NCBI GenBank assembly: GCA_964597275.1
Contig: CAZQXS010000069.1
Location: forward strand, 1 to 18,933
Reading direction: 5' to 3'
DNA from: UBA8110 sp964597275
GTDB lineage: Bacteria; SAR324; NAC60-12
Length of the DNA: 18,933 nt
Every line of letters starts with the position of its first letter. Within the stretch, counting starts at the first letter, position 1. The notes beneath the pieces were generated by a model. The model was not told where the DNA came from. It was given only the letters and a program-made list of their open reading frames with translations, and ran no database searches. Position numbers and translations under genes: made by a program. Of this stretch, positions 12,063-18,933 are shown one piece after another.

Positions 12063-13337
12063 ATGCCTCAAACCCTCGCTGAAAAGATCATCGCCCAAGC
12101 CTGTGGGCGGGCATCGGTCACTCCGGGGGAGATCGTCACCTGTCGGGTGGACTTGGCGATGATCCACGATTCCGGAGGGCCGCGCCGGGTGAAGCCGATT
12201 TTGGAGCGGCTGGGCGTGGGGGTTTGGGATGCAGAGCGCGTGGTGGTGATTTCGGACCACTTTGCGCCGGGTTTTGATCCAGAAAGCGTGGCGATTTTGC
12301 AGCTCACGCGGGAGTGGGTGGCGGAGCAGGGCATTCCGCATTTCTACGATTTGCAGGGCATCTGCCATGTGGTGCTGCCGGAGCGCGGACACCTGAAGCC
12401 GGGGAGGTTCGTGGTCGGTGGCGACAGTCACTCCCCCACCGGAGGGGCGTTCGGCTGCTTCATGTTTGGCGTGGGCGCGACCGAGATGGCCGGGGTGCTG
12501 GCGACGGGAGAAATCTGGCTCAAGGTTCCACAGACGATTCAGATCGAGCTTGAGGGAACGTTGGCCGTTGGGTGTTGCGCGAAGGACATCATGCTGGCGC
12601 TCTGCAAGCGGCTTGGCATGGGCGGCGGGCAGTATCAGGTGATCGAGTACACCGGAGCCGTCCACCACCTGCCAATGGCCGAGCGCATGACGCTGTGCAA
12701 CATGGCCGCCGAGCTTGGGGGACAAACCGGACTCGTCGCCCCGGATGAGGTGACCGCCGAATTCGTTCGCAACGCAGGAGGAGGCGAAATCGAGATCGCG
12801 GCGTGGCAGGGCGATGCAGACGCTAAGGTGCTGGAAACGCACACGCTCGACCTGAACGAATTGGTGCCGCAAGTCGCGCTTCCGCACAGTCCGGCCAACG
12901 CCGAGCGGGTTTCCGAGGTGGAACCGACTTCCCTGCACCAAGCCTACCTCGGAGCCTGCACCGGGGCCAAGCTGGAGGATTTGCAGATGGCGGCCAAGGT
13001 GTTGCGCGGGCGCACCGTTGCGCCCTCCACGCGATTGTTCGTCGCTCCAGCCTCGACTCGCATCACCGCCTCTGCCGCCGCAGACGGCACACTGAAAACA
13101 CTCACCGAAGCAGGCGCGATCCTGCTGCCCTCCGGATGTGGGGCTTGCGCAGGCTACGGCGGCGGGGGCTTGCTGACCGAAGGCGAGGTCTGCATCGCCA
13201 GCACCGCCCGCAACTTCAAGGGGCGCATGGGCGCAAATTCCTCGGAAGTCTATCTGGCCTCGCCCTACACCGTGGCGGCTTCGGCCATCACTGGGCGCAT
13301 CACCGACCCGCGTCCGTTTCTGGAGGGAGCGGCATGA
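12063..13337 (+). CDS. Aconitase-family hydro-lyase large subunit (3-isopropylmalate dehydratase LeuC-like)
   Basis: A 424-residue protein of the short LeuC/homoaconitase class. Conserved pieces are VDLAMIHDSGG (about 28-39), GDSHSPTGGAFGCF (about 120-133), and three candidate [4Fe-4S] ligands: Cys299 in GACTGAK, Cys359 and Cys362 in SGCGACAG. The C-terminal TARNFKGRMG and YLASPYTVAASAITG are typical. Enzymes of this family isomerise or hydrate 2-hydroxy acids together with a small subunit. GACTGAK instead of the usual GSCTNGR in LeuC hints at a paralogue, so leucine synthesis is not assured. The stop overlaps the small-subunit ATG by four bases. ATG 12063 is the only reasonable start; it lacks an adjacent ribosome site. 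Confidence 0.85.
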   Translation: MPQTLAEKIIAQACGRASVTPGEIVTCRVDLAMIHDSGGPRRVKPILERLGVGVWDAERVVVISDHFAPGFDPESVAILQLTREWVAEQGIPHFYDLQGICHVVLPERGHLKPGRFVVGGDSHSPTGGAFGCFMFGVGATEMAGVLATGEIWLKVPQTIQIELEGTLAVGCCAKDIMLALCKRLGMGGGQYQVIEYTGAVHHLPMAERMTLCNMAAELGGQTGLVAPDEVTAEFVRNAGGGEIEIAAWQGDADAKVLETHTLDLNELVPQVALPHSPANAERVSEVEPTSLHQAYLGACTGAKLEDLQMAAKVLRGRTVAPSTRLFVAPASTRITASAAADGTLKTLTEAGAILLPSGCGACAGYGGGGLLTEGEVCIASTARNFKGRMGANSSEVYLASPYTVAASAITGRITDPRPFLEGAA

Positions 13338-13849
13338 ACACCTCACATGATCGCACTGGGCGCAGTTGGGTGTTCGGAAACGACGTCAACACCGACGTGC
13401 TGGCCCCCGGAGCTTACATGAAAAGCCCACTGGCAGAAATGGCCTCGCATTGTCTGGAAACCCTCGAATCTGAATTCGCCCGCAAGGTGCAACCCGGAGA
13501 TTTTGTGGTGGGCGGGACGAATTTCGGCATGGGGTCGTCCCGCGAACAGGCGGCGCAAGTCCTCAAGCACCTGGGTGTGAAGGCGGTGTTGGCGCAGTCC
13601 TTCGGCGGGATTTTCTACCGAAATTGTCTCAATCTGGGGCTGCTCGCGCTGGTTTGTGCAGACACGGCGGAAATCACCGATGGCGACGAGTTGGAGGTGG
13701 ATCCCCGCGCAGGCGTGGTGATCAACCGGACTTCCCCACAACGCCTTGCCTGCGAGCCGATTCCGGAGCATCTGCTGGAAATGATCACCGATGGCGGGCT
13801 GGTGCCGCACTTGGAAAAACGGCTGAAGGGCGAGCGTCAGCCGACGTAG
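13334..13849 (+). CDS. Aconitase-family hydro-lyase small subunit (3-isopropylmalate dehydratase LeuD-like)
   Basis: A 171-residue swivel-domain subunit that completes the active site of the preceding large subunit. It shows FGNDVNTDVLAPGAYM near the N-terminus, GGTNFGMGSSREQA (about residues 56-69) and AQSFGGIFYRNCLNLGL (about 86-102), all diagnostic of LeuD/HacB-type proteins. The loop that recognises substrate in this family (commonly Y-L-R/V-x) reads YMKS here, unlike textbook isopropylmalate or homoaconitate enzymes. The start codon overlaps the large-subunit stop (ATGA), giving coupled synthesis. The last 13 bases overlap the convergent fructosamine-kinase family gene, so there is no room for a dedicated terminator. 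Confidence 0.87.
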   Translation: MNTSHDRTGRSWVFGNDVNTDVLAPGAYMKSPLAEMASHCLETLESEFARKVQPGDFVVGGTNFGMGSSREQAAQVLKHLGVKAVLAQSFGGIFYRNCLNLGLLALVCADTAEITDGDELEVDPRAGVVINRTSPQRLACEPIPEHLLEMITDGGLVPHLEKRLKGERQPT

Positions 13850-14452
13850 CGGCGGATCACCGCCATGACTTGCCCAAGGTAGCCGCTGCCGAAGAGGTTG
13901 AGGTGGTTGAGCAGGTGATAAAGCTGGTAAAGCGGTTCGCGCTCGCGCCAGTCGGAGGGGAGCGGATGGGCTTCCTGATACGCGGAATAGAACTCGGCGG
14001 GGTAGCCTCCGAACAGCGTGGTCATCGCCAAGTCGGCTTCGCGGTGCCCGTAGGAAACCGCCGGATCAATCAGCCATCCCCGGCCTTGTGCGTCAATCAC
14101 ATGATTCCCGGACCACAAGTCGCCGTGCAGCAGCGTTGGCGGCTCTTCGGTTCCAGCAAGCAATCTCGGCAATTTTCCAAGCAATTGCTCCATGCCCCGC
14201 CGCAATTCCGGGGTCGCAGTTCCATTGCGCTCCGACAGTNNNNNNNNNNNNNNNNNNNNNNNNNNNNNNNNNNNNNNNNNNNNNNNNNNNNNNNNNNNNN
14301 NNNNNNNNNNNNNNNNNNNNNNNNNNNNNNNNNNNNNNNGAGCGCGTGGTCAGCCGCCGAGAGTCGGCAATGCAGCCTCCGCCCACGGACTTCAGTTCGG
14401 CGATTGGCTCGCCTAGTGCGGCCTCAACGCGACGCTGGCGATCCGGGGGCAT
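13837..14452 (-). CDS. Fructosamine/ketosamine-3-kinase family protein, interrupted by an assembly gap
   Basis: The N-terminal 37 residues (14452-14340: MPPDRQRRVEAALGEPI, then VGGGCIADSRRLTT) and C-terminal 133 residues (14238-13837) flank 100 N. The C-terminal part has the kinase catalytic motif LLHGDLWSGN, the metal site IDPAVSYGHREADLAMTTLFGG and a final LYHLLNHLNLFGSGY, all typical of the fructosamine-kinase family. These enzymes phosphorylate sugar adducts on protein amines at O3, which makes them fall off. Family members are near 290 residues, so about 120 are missing, more than 100 N encode; the two halves are also out of frame across the N. The ATG lies inside the phosphatase gene (29-base overlap). 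Integrity cannot be judged until the gap is closed. Confidence 0.85.
14240..14339. other. Assembly gap, 100 N
   Basis: Exactly 100 N, a conventional placeholder for a gap of unknown length. It falls within the fructosamine-kinase family gene; comparison with usual protein length suggests the true missing sequence is nearer 350 bases. Confidence 0.99.
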
Positions 14453-14918
14453 AGCGTCCTTCCAGATGATCGAGCAGTCCGGTGCAGGCATCCTCCAGCA
14501 GGTCCAGCACGACTTCAAAGCCCTGCTCCCCGCCGTAGTAAGGATCGGGCACTTCCCGCTCAAAATGCTCCCGGCAGAAATCCGTCATGCGCCGGACGGT
14601 TGCGCGGTGCGGGGTCCGGGGCGCACGGGCGTTCACGTCCCGGAAGTTGCGCTCGTCCATCGTGAGGATGAGATCGAATTCGGCAAAGTCGGAATCGCGC
14701 AAGGGGCGCGAGCGGCTGGTGAGGTCGTAGCCTCGACGGCTGGCGTGCTGTCTCATGCGAGCATCGGCGCGTTCACCCTCGTGCCAGCCTCCGGTGCCTG
14801 CGGAATCGCAGTGGAGTTCCTTGGATTTCCCGGCCCGCTCCACGAGCGCGGCCATCACGCCCTCGGCAGTGGGCGAACGGCAGATGTTGCCAAGGCAGAT
14901 AAAAAGCAGTTTGGTCAT
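14424..14918 (-). CDS. Low-molecular-weight protein tyrosine phosphatase family
   Basis: A 164-residue cytoplasmic phosphatase. The P-loop CLGNICRS sits at residues 8-15 (nucleophile Cys8, Arg14) and the general acid is Asp125 in PDPYYGG, both in normal positions. ATG 14918 is chosen because it places MTKLLFICLGN at the N-terminus as in all family members; the open frame extends further upstream through repeat sequence and is not expected to be coding. The 3' end overlaps the fructosamine-kinase family gene by 29 bases. The human enzyme of this family has been shown to act as a ribulosamine-5-phosphatase, so this protein may prepare the kinase's substrate rather than, or besides, dephosphorylating tyrosine. 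Confidence 0.93.
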   Translation of the reverse strand: MTKLLFICLGNICRSPTAEGVMAALVERAGKSKELHCDSAGTGGWHEGERADARMRQHASRRGYDLTSRSRPLRDSDFAEFDLILTMDERNFRDVNARAPRTPHRATVRRMTDFCREHFEREVPDPYYGGEQGFEVVLDLLEDACTGLLDHLEGRYAPGSPASR

Positions 14919-14960
14919 AGTGGTTTCCGTCGTGTTGAGATCGTAGGTTTTTGTTGATCG

Positions 14961-14992
14961 TTCATGCCTCGGCAAGTTCAGCACGAACGGGA
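14961..14992. repeat. Degenerate single copy of the REP-like repeat
   Basis: This 32-base stretch matches 28 of 32 bases of 18230-18261, including the shared end TCAGCACGAACGGG. All four differences are transitions. It is a half element lying between the metallophosphoesterase and phosphatase genes, without its inverted partner. Confidence 0.75.
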
Positions 14993-15011
14993 AATCAGGC
15001 AAGCCGAAGTT

Positions 15012-15845
15012 TCAGTAAGTCATGGGTTCCACCGAAATCGTCTCGCCGTCCAGCACGATGCGGTGGAACGACGAGGTTTTTCCGGGGCGCAAGACCTCCG
15101 TGGACGAGGCCGAGTTGACCGCCTCCAGCGCAGGCATCTTGTCGCGGGGAATCGTCAGGTGCCAGTTGCGGTGAACGTGCCCGTGCAGGTACGCCCGAAT
15201 CTTCGGCTGCCGCTGCACCCATGCCTGCACGGGCAGCAGGTTGTGGAGTTCGTGCCGGGCCTTGACCTGCCAGCCCTCCGGAAACCAGAGGGGGTAGTGG
15301 TTCGCCAGCACCACCTTCGCGTCGTCCGGAAGCTCAGAGAGGTGCCGTTCCGTGGCGGCGATGGCTGCTTGCGGAACCGTGCCGCAGGCGCTCCACCAGT
15401 CGTTGGGGTGGGTGCTGTCCCAGCCCAGCAGATGCCAGCCTTCGCCCAACTCCTTGGCAAGCAGCGGCCCTTCCGTCCAAAACTCCCCGAAGTGCGTTTG
15501 AAAGCGATCCTCCGGAAACTGCGCATCGGCCACATAGCGGTCGTGGTTGCCGGGCAGCACGGTCACGCGCTGCGGATTCTCCAGCAAGGGTGCCAGAATG
15601 TCACGGGCCTGCGCGAATTCCGGCTCCAGCGCGAGTTGCGTGAGGTCGCCGCTGATCACCAAGTGATCCCACGACAGCGCCCGGACTTGCGCCACCAGCG
15701 CCTTGGCGCGGGCCAGCGGATAATGCCTCGCCCGGCGCAGCACGAGGTTCGTTGCGCCCAACGCCCGCTTTGAGGCCCACTCCGGAATCGTGCGGGGCAG
15801 CGCGTGGAAATGCAAATCGGAGAGATGGAGGATGTTGAGTGGCAC
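15012..15845 (-). CDS. Calcineurin-like metallophosphoesterase (Icc/CpdA-like fold)
   Basis: About 277 residues. The dinuclear-metal motifs appear in order: LSDLHFH near the N-terminus (Asp10, His12), SGDLTQ, PGNHDRY, NHYPLWFP and GHVHRNW, so the active site looks complete. Such enzymes cleave cyclic nucleotides, other phosphodiesters or nucleotide-lipid bonds; the substrate cannot be told from these motifs. GTG 15845 is preferred because it starts VPLNILHLSDLHF, the normal N-terminus; an in-frame TTG at 15872 is the alternative and overlaps the predicted hppA promoter. It is upstream of the phosphatase-kinase pair on the same strand with a 93-base gap holding a repeat, so co-transcription is possible but not clear. 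Confidence 0.87.
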   Translation of the reverse strand: MPLNILHLSDLHFHALPRTIPEWASKRALGATNLVLRRARHYPLARAKALVAQVRALSWDHLVISGDLTQLALEPEFAQARDILAPLLENPQRVTVLPGNHDRYVADAQFPEDRFQTHFGEFWTEGPLLAKELGEGWHLLGWDSTHPNDWWSACGTVPQAAIAATERHLSELPDDAKVVLANHYPLWFPEGWQVKARHELHNLLPVQAWVQRQPKIRAYLHGHVHRNWHLTIPRDKMPALEAVNSASSTEVLRPGKTSSFHRIVLDGETISVEPMTY

Positions 15846-15866
15846 GGTGTCGCGTGTTCGGGAGAA

Positions 15867-15895
15867 TTGCAAAATTTCTCAAAAAAGGTTATCAT
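15867..15895 (+). promoter_or_regulatory. Probable sigma-70 promoter of the membrane pyrophosphatase gene
   Basis: TTGCAA (15867-15872) and TATCAT (15890-15895) are exactly 17 bases apart, matching four and five of six consensus bases. The predicted transcript starts near 15902, giving a leader of about 115 bases before the hppA ATG. A TTGACA on the opposite strand at 15900-15895 may serve the divergent metallophosphoesterase, but it lacks a good -10. Confidence 0.55.
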
Positions 15896-16017
15896 GTCAA
15901 GTTTTGCAGGACTCGGCAAGGGCTGAGGTTTCCTGAATCCCTGATCCGGAAGGGTTGCCCATTCCGGTGTTGCGCGCAAGCGTTCTCTCCAACCACGTCA
16001 CATCGAGGACATTCCCA

Positions 16018-18141
16018 ATGGTGATGATGATCATAGCCCTCTCCCTCTTGGGACTGGGGGCCGCACTGTTCTATACCTTCCGGGTGTCGAACATCCCGCT
16101 CACGCAGGGAATCGACAGTTCCGAGGAAGCCGACAAGCTCACCCGCATCCACGGCGCGATTGCCAAGGGCGCGATGGCCTTCCTCAAGGAGGAGTACCGC
16201 TACATGGTGTACTTCATGGTTGCCTTCGCCGTGATCATCGGCGTACTGATTGACGACCACCACACCCCGGACACCTACGAGGGGGTGTACACCGCCGTCT
16301 CCTTCCTGCTGGGTTGCATTGTCTCCATCGTCTCCGGCTACATCGGCATGAAGATCGCCACCACCGGAAACGCCCGCACCACGGTCGCGGCGCGCAGTTC
16401 CATCGGCGACGCCTTCAAGGTCGCCCTCAACTCCGGGGCGGTGATGGGTTTCGGGCTGGTCGGTCTGGCGGTGTTGGGGCTGATCCTCGTGTACCTGCTG
16501 CTTTCGGTCTGGCTCCCCTACGAAATTGACAAGCACATCCTCATGGAGGTGATGGCCGGGTTCGGACTCGGTGGTTCCTCGATTGCGCTCTTTGCTCGTG
16601 TGGGTGGGGGCATCTACACCAAGGCTGCCGACGTGGGCGCGGACCTCGTGGGCAAGGTCGAGCAAGGCATTCCAGAAGACGACCCTCGCAACCCCGCCGT
16701 GATCGCCGACAACGTGGGCGACAACGTGGGTGACGTCGCAGGCATGGGCGCGGACCTGTTCGGCTCCTGTGCGGAAAGCACCTGCGCGGCACTCGTGATC
16801 GGCGCGGTCGCTTTTGCCACGGACATGAACGCGCTGCTCTACCCGATCCTGATTTCGGCAGTGGGCATTCCCATCAGCCTGCTCACGCTGATCCTCTTCG
16901 GACGCGCCAACACGGAACAGGAAGTCGCCCCGACCCTCAAGCGGCTGCTGATCGCCTCCACCGTCCTCAGCGGCGTGGTGATGCTTGCCGTGACATGGTG
17001 GGCGCTTCCAGCCAGTTTTGAGATTTCCGGAGAATCCTACTCGTGGCTCGGCGTTTACCTCTGCTACCTTGTGGGCGCGGTTGCCGGACTGGTCGTGGGG
17101 CTGATCACTGAATACTACACCTCGCACGACTTCAAGCCCGTCCGCGAAGTCGCCCAAGCTTCGGAAACGGGTGCGGCGACGAACATCATCTTCGGCCTCG
17201 CGCTGGGCTATCACAGTTCCGCATGGTCCATTCTGACGATTGCGGTGAGCATCTTCGTGCCCTTCACGCTGGCAGGCATGTACGGGGTGGCGGTCGCAGC
17301 CATCGGCATGTTGAGCACGCTGGTGATCGGCCTCGCAATTGACGCTTATGGTCCGGTCGCGGATAATGCAGGCGGCATCGCCGAAATGACGGGCATGGGC
17401 GAGCACATTCGCAACCGCACCGATGTCCTCGATTCTGCGGGCAACACCACCGCCGCGATTGGCAAGGGCTTCGCGATTGGTTCCGCGATTCTCACCTCGC
17501 TGGCGCTCTTCTCCGCGTTCCTCACCCGCGCCGATCTGCTTCAGCCGGAGGTGAACGTGCTGGACTCGATCAACCTGCTTGACCCGATGGTCCTCACCGG
17601 ACTGTTCGTGGGCGCGATGCTGCCCTTCCTCTTCTCCGCGATGACGATGAAGTCGGTCGGCAAGGCCGCCTTCGACATGATCGCAGAAGTGCGCCGCCAG
17701 TTCCGGGAGATGCCGGGCATCATGGAAGGCAAGACCGAGCCAGACTACGAAACCTGCGTGGCGATTTCCACGAAGGCCGCGTTGCGGGAGATGATCCCTC
17801 CGGGCATCCTCATCATCGGCACTCCGCTTGCGGTGGGCTTCCTCTTTGGCGTTCCGGCAGTGGCCGGAGTGCTGGCCGGATCGCTCGTGTCCGGCGGCGT
17901 GCTGGCAGTCGCCTCGGCCAACTCCGGGGGGGCGTGGGACAACGCCAAGAAGTACATCGAGAAGGGCAACTTCGGCGGCAAGGGCACCGAAACCCACAAG
18001 GCCGCCGTTGTTGGCGACACTGTGGGCGACCCCTTCAAGGACACCTCCGGCCCCTCCCTCAACATCCTCATCAAGCTCTCGGCGATCCTCAGCCTCGTCT
18101 TCGTTCCGTTCTTCGTGAACTACGGCGGCTGGCTGGGCTGA
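16018..18141 (+). CDS. hppA: Membrane-bound ion-pumping inorganic pyrophosphatase, K+-dependent type
   Basis: A 707-residue integral membrane pump that couples pyrophosphate hydrolysis to ion export. Signature parts are all present: DVGADLVGKVE, IPEDDPRNPAVIADNVGDNVGDVAG, DAYGPVADNAGGIAEM and, near the end, GGAWDNAKKYIEKG and VGDTVGDPFKDTSGPS. GNTTAAIG has Ala479 and Gly482 where K+-independent enzymes carry Lys and Thr, so K+ dependence is predicted. In the sixth helix Gly249 replaces the glutamate typical of Na+ pumps, and Glu253 stands one turn later (LFGSCAES), as in plant H+ pumps; H+ transport is thus favoured. ATG 16018 follows GAGGA with an eight-base spacer; an upstream TTG frame is unlikely. 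Confidence 0.95.
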   Translation: MVMMIIALSLLGLGAALFYTFRVSNIPLTQGIDSSEEADKLTRIHGAIAKGAMAFLKEEYRYMVYFMVAFAVIIGVLIDDHHTPDTYEGVYTAVSFLLGCIVSIVSGYIGMKIATTGNARTTVAARSSIGDAFKVALNSGAVMGFGLVGLAVLGLILVYLLLSVWLPYEIDKHILMEVMAGFGLGGSSIALFARVGGGIYTKAADVGADLVGKVEQGIPEDDPRNPAVIADNVGDNVGDVAGMGADLFGSCAESTCAALVIGAVAFATDMNALLYPILISAVGIPISLLTLILFGRANTEQEVAPTLKRLLIASTVLSGVVMLAVTWWALPASFEISGESYSWLGVYLCYLVGAVAGLVVGLITEYYTSHDFKPVREVAQASETGAATNIIFGLALGYHSSAWSILTIAVSIFVPFTLAGMYGVAVAAIGMLSTLVIGLAIDAYGPVADNAGGIAEMTGMGEHIRNRTDVLDSAGNTTAAIGKGFAIGSAILTSLALFSAFLTRADLLQPEVNVLDSINLLDPMVLTGLFVGAMLPFLFSAMTMKSVGKAAFDMIAEVRRQFREMPGIMEGKTEPDYETCVAISTKAALREMIPPGILIIGTPLAVGFLFGVPAVAGVLAGSLVSGGVLAVASANSGGAWDNAKKYIEKGNFGGKGTETHKAAVVGDTVGDPFKDTSGPSLNILIKLSAILSLVFVPFFVNYGGWLG

Positions 18142-18155
18142 TCCCCGGCTTGTTC

Positions 18156-18180
18156 ACGGGCCGTCTTCCGGGCGGCCCGT
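18156..18180 (+). terminator. Terminator-like hairpin after hppA
   Basis: ACGGGCCG pairs perfectly with CGGCCCGT across a nine-base loop, beginning 15 bases after the hppA stop. No U-run follows, so it may be a weak or Rho-assisted terminator or a 3' stabiliser; the convergent glycosylase gene ends about 110 bases further on. Confidence 0.5.
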
Positions 18181-18195
18181 CCAAATCAGCACACT

Positions 18196-18260
18196 CCGTT
18201 CGCCCTGAGTTTGTCGAAGGGCGAACCCCGCTCATGCTTCGACAAGCTCAGCACGAACGG
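18196..18260. repeat. REP-like inverted repeat pair between convergent genes
   Basis: Two 24-base arms (18196-18219 and 18237-18260) are inverted copies with three mismatches around a 17-base spacer. The core of the right arm is CTTCGACAAGCTCAGCACGA, a motif I recognise as widely dispersed in proteobacterial genomes. The left arm also forms a second hairpin (TTCGCCC with GGGCGAA). It lies between the ends of hppA and the glycosylase gene, the usual site for such elements. Confidence 0.85.
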
Positions 18261-18291
18261 GAAGGCTGATTACAGCAATCCAGCGAATCCC

Positions 18292-18933
18292 TCACTCAAT
18301 CGAGATGCGCAGGACGGGCGGTGGGTTGCGTCGTTGCGTGAGTGGATTCTTAGTGCAGAAGCGCACCAAGCCCGCGTCAATGAAGCGGTAGGGCAAATGC
18401 TCGTCGCGTCCGAGAGGGATGCCCAGCCGCGTGGTTTGCAGAATTTCCGCAGGCGGCTCCCCCACGTCCAGCAACTCCAGCCGTCCGGGCCGAAAGGTCT
18501 GCTGATCCCACTCCGGCACTTTGAGTCCCAGTGCTTGACAGAACAGCGTCTGCCCGGAGCAGAGTTTCTCCGGGGGGCGGGGGCGACCGCTGATGGGATT
18601 GAGCTGTTGCATGGCTTGCAGCATCACGGGGTCCGGAGCGGGCCACGGCCACGGCATCCCGGATTTGACCAACACCGCGTTGCCTGCGCCCCGACAACTC
18701 AGGTTGAAGGAATCCCCGCCACGGGCGTAGTACATGTAGATCGTGCCGGGCGGCATGAAGAGGGCATTGCGCTTCGGAGTCCAGCCCAGTGAGGCGTGGC
18801 TGCCTTTCTCCTCCCTCAAGTACGCTTCGGTTTCGATGATGCGGGCACAGAACCAGTGTCCGTCCATCTTGTGCCGCATCACCTTCCCCAGCAAATCCGG
18901 GGCGACTTCGAGGGGGTCGCGGTCGAACCAATC
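18292..18933 (-). CDS. DNA-3-methyladenine glycosylase (AAG/MPG family), 5' end off the window
   Basis: At least 213 residues; the frame stays open to the window edge, where DWFDRDPLEVAPDLLGKV matches the family N-terminus, so probably only a few residues are missing. The enzyme removes alkylated purines from DNA in base-excision repair. The catalytic glutamate lies in RIIETEAYL, followed by the usual SHASLGWTPKRNALFMPPG and the strand TIYMYYARGG. An internal ATG at 18894 (MLGKVMRHK) would cut off conserved N-terminal residues and is not the start. It converges with hppA; nothing nearby suggests a specific alkylation-response regulator. Confidence 0.9.
   Translation of the reverse strand, partial: DWFDRDPLEVAPDLLGKVMRHKMDGHWFCARIIETEAYLREEKGSHASLGWTPKRNALFMPPGTIYMYYARGGDSFNLSCRGAGNAVLVKSGMPWPWPAPDPVMLQAMQQLNPISGRPRPPEKLCSGQTLFCQALGLKVPEWDQQTFRPGRLELLDVGEPPAEILQTTRLGIPLGRDEHLPYRFIDAGLVRFCTKNPLTQRRNPPPVLRISIE

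Noticed and set aside
15892..17997. A 701-codon minus-strand open frame opposite hppA
   Set aside because: Shadow frame of the highly conserved pyrophosphatase; composition is not protein-like.

Overview
The window looks like a piece of a G+C-rich (about 60% by eye) Gram-negative, proteobacterium-like draft genome. Support comes from a Tat-type signal on an ABC binding protein, a Na+-pumping biotin decarboxylase, a membrane pyrophosphatase, several toxin-antitoxin (TA) loci, and a proteobacterial REP-like repeat. A run of exactly 100 N (14240-14339) marks an assembly gap. I cannot name a genus. No rRNA, tRNA, CRISPR array or transposase was found, and no gene-free stretch exceeds 300 bases.

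Layout. 1-4240 (minus): a branched-chain/amide ABC importer read as binding protein, livH, livM, livG, livF, with livF running off the left edge. 4427-5803 (plus): a polytopic membrane protein diverging from the importer. 5901-6158 (plus): an RHH antitoxin whose toxin appears lost. 6188-9793 (plus): a Na+-translocating decarboxylase operon oadG-oadA-oadB. OadA is divergent and OadB carries an unusual exported biotinyl-like N-terminal domain. 9934-10365 (minus): an addiction-module antidote with a truncated toxin remnant. 10456-10713 (minus): an AT-rich small gene with a strong promoter. 10949-11887 (minus): a Xre-type/RES toxin-antitoxin pair with a frameshifted toxin. 12063-13849 (plus): an aconitase-family large/small subunit pair of LeuCD type. 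13837-15845 (minus): a metallophosphoesterase, a low-molecular-weight tyrosine phosphatase and a fructosamine-kinase family gene interrupted by the N gap. 16018-18141 (plus): a K+-dependent-type membrane pyrophosphatase. 18292-18933 (minus): a 3-methyladenine DNA glycosylase running off the right edge.

Themes. Two primary ion pumps (decarboxylation-driven Na+ and pyrophosphate-driven, probably H+) suggest an energy-conserving lifestyle. The phosphatase/kinase pair fits repair of glycated protein. The 5.9-11.9 kb stretch is a TA graveyard: three antitoxins look intact while all three partner toxins are missing, truncated or frameshifted. The most unusual protein architecture is the signal peptide plus lysine-less biotinyl-like domain fused to OadB.
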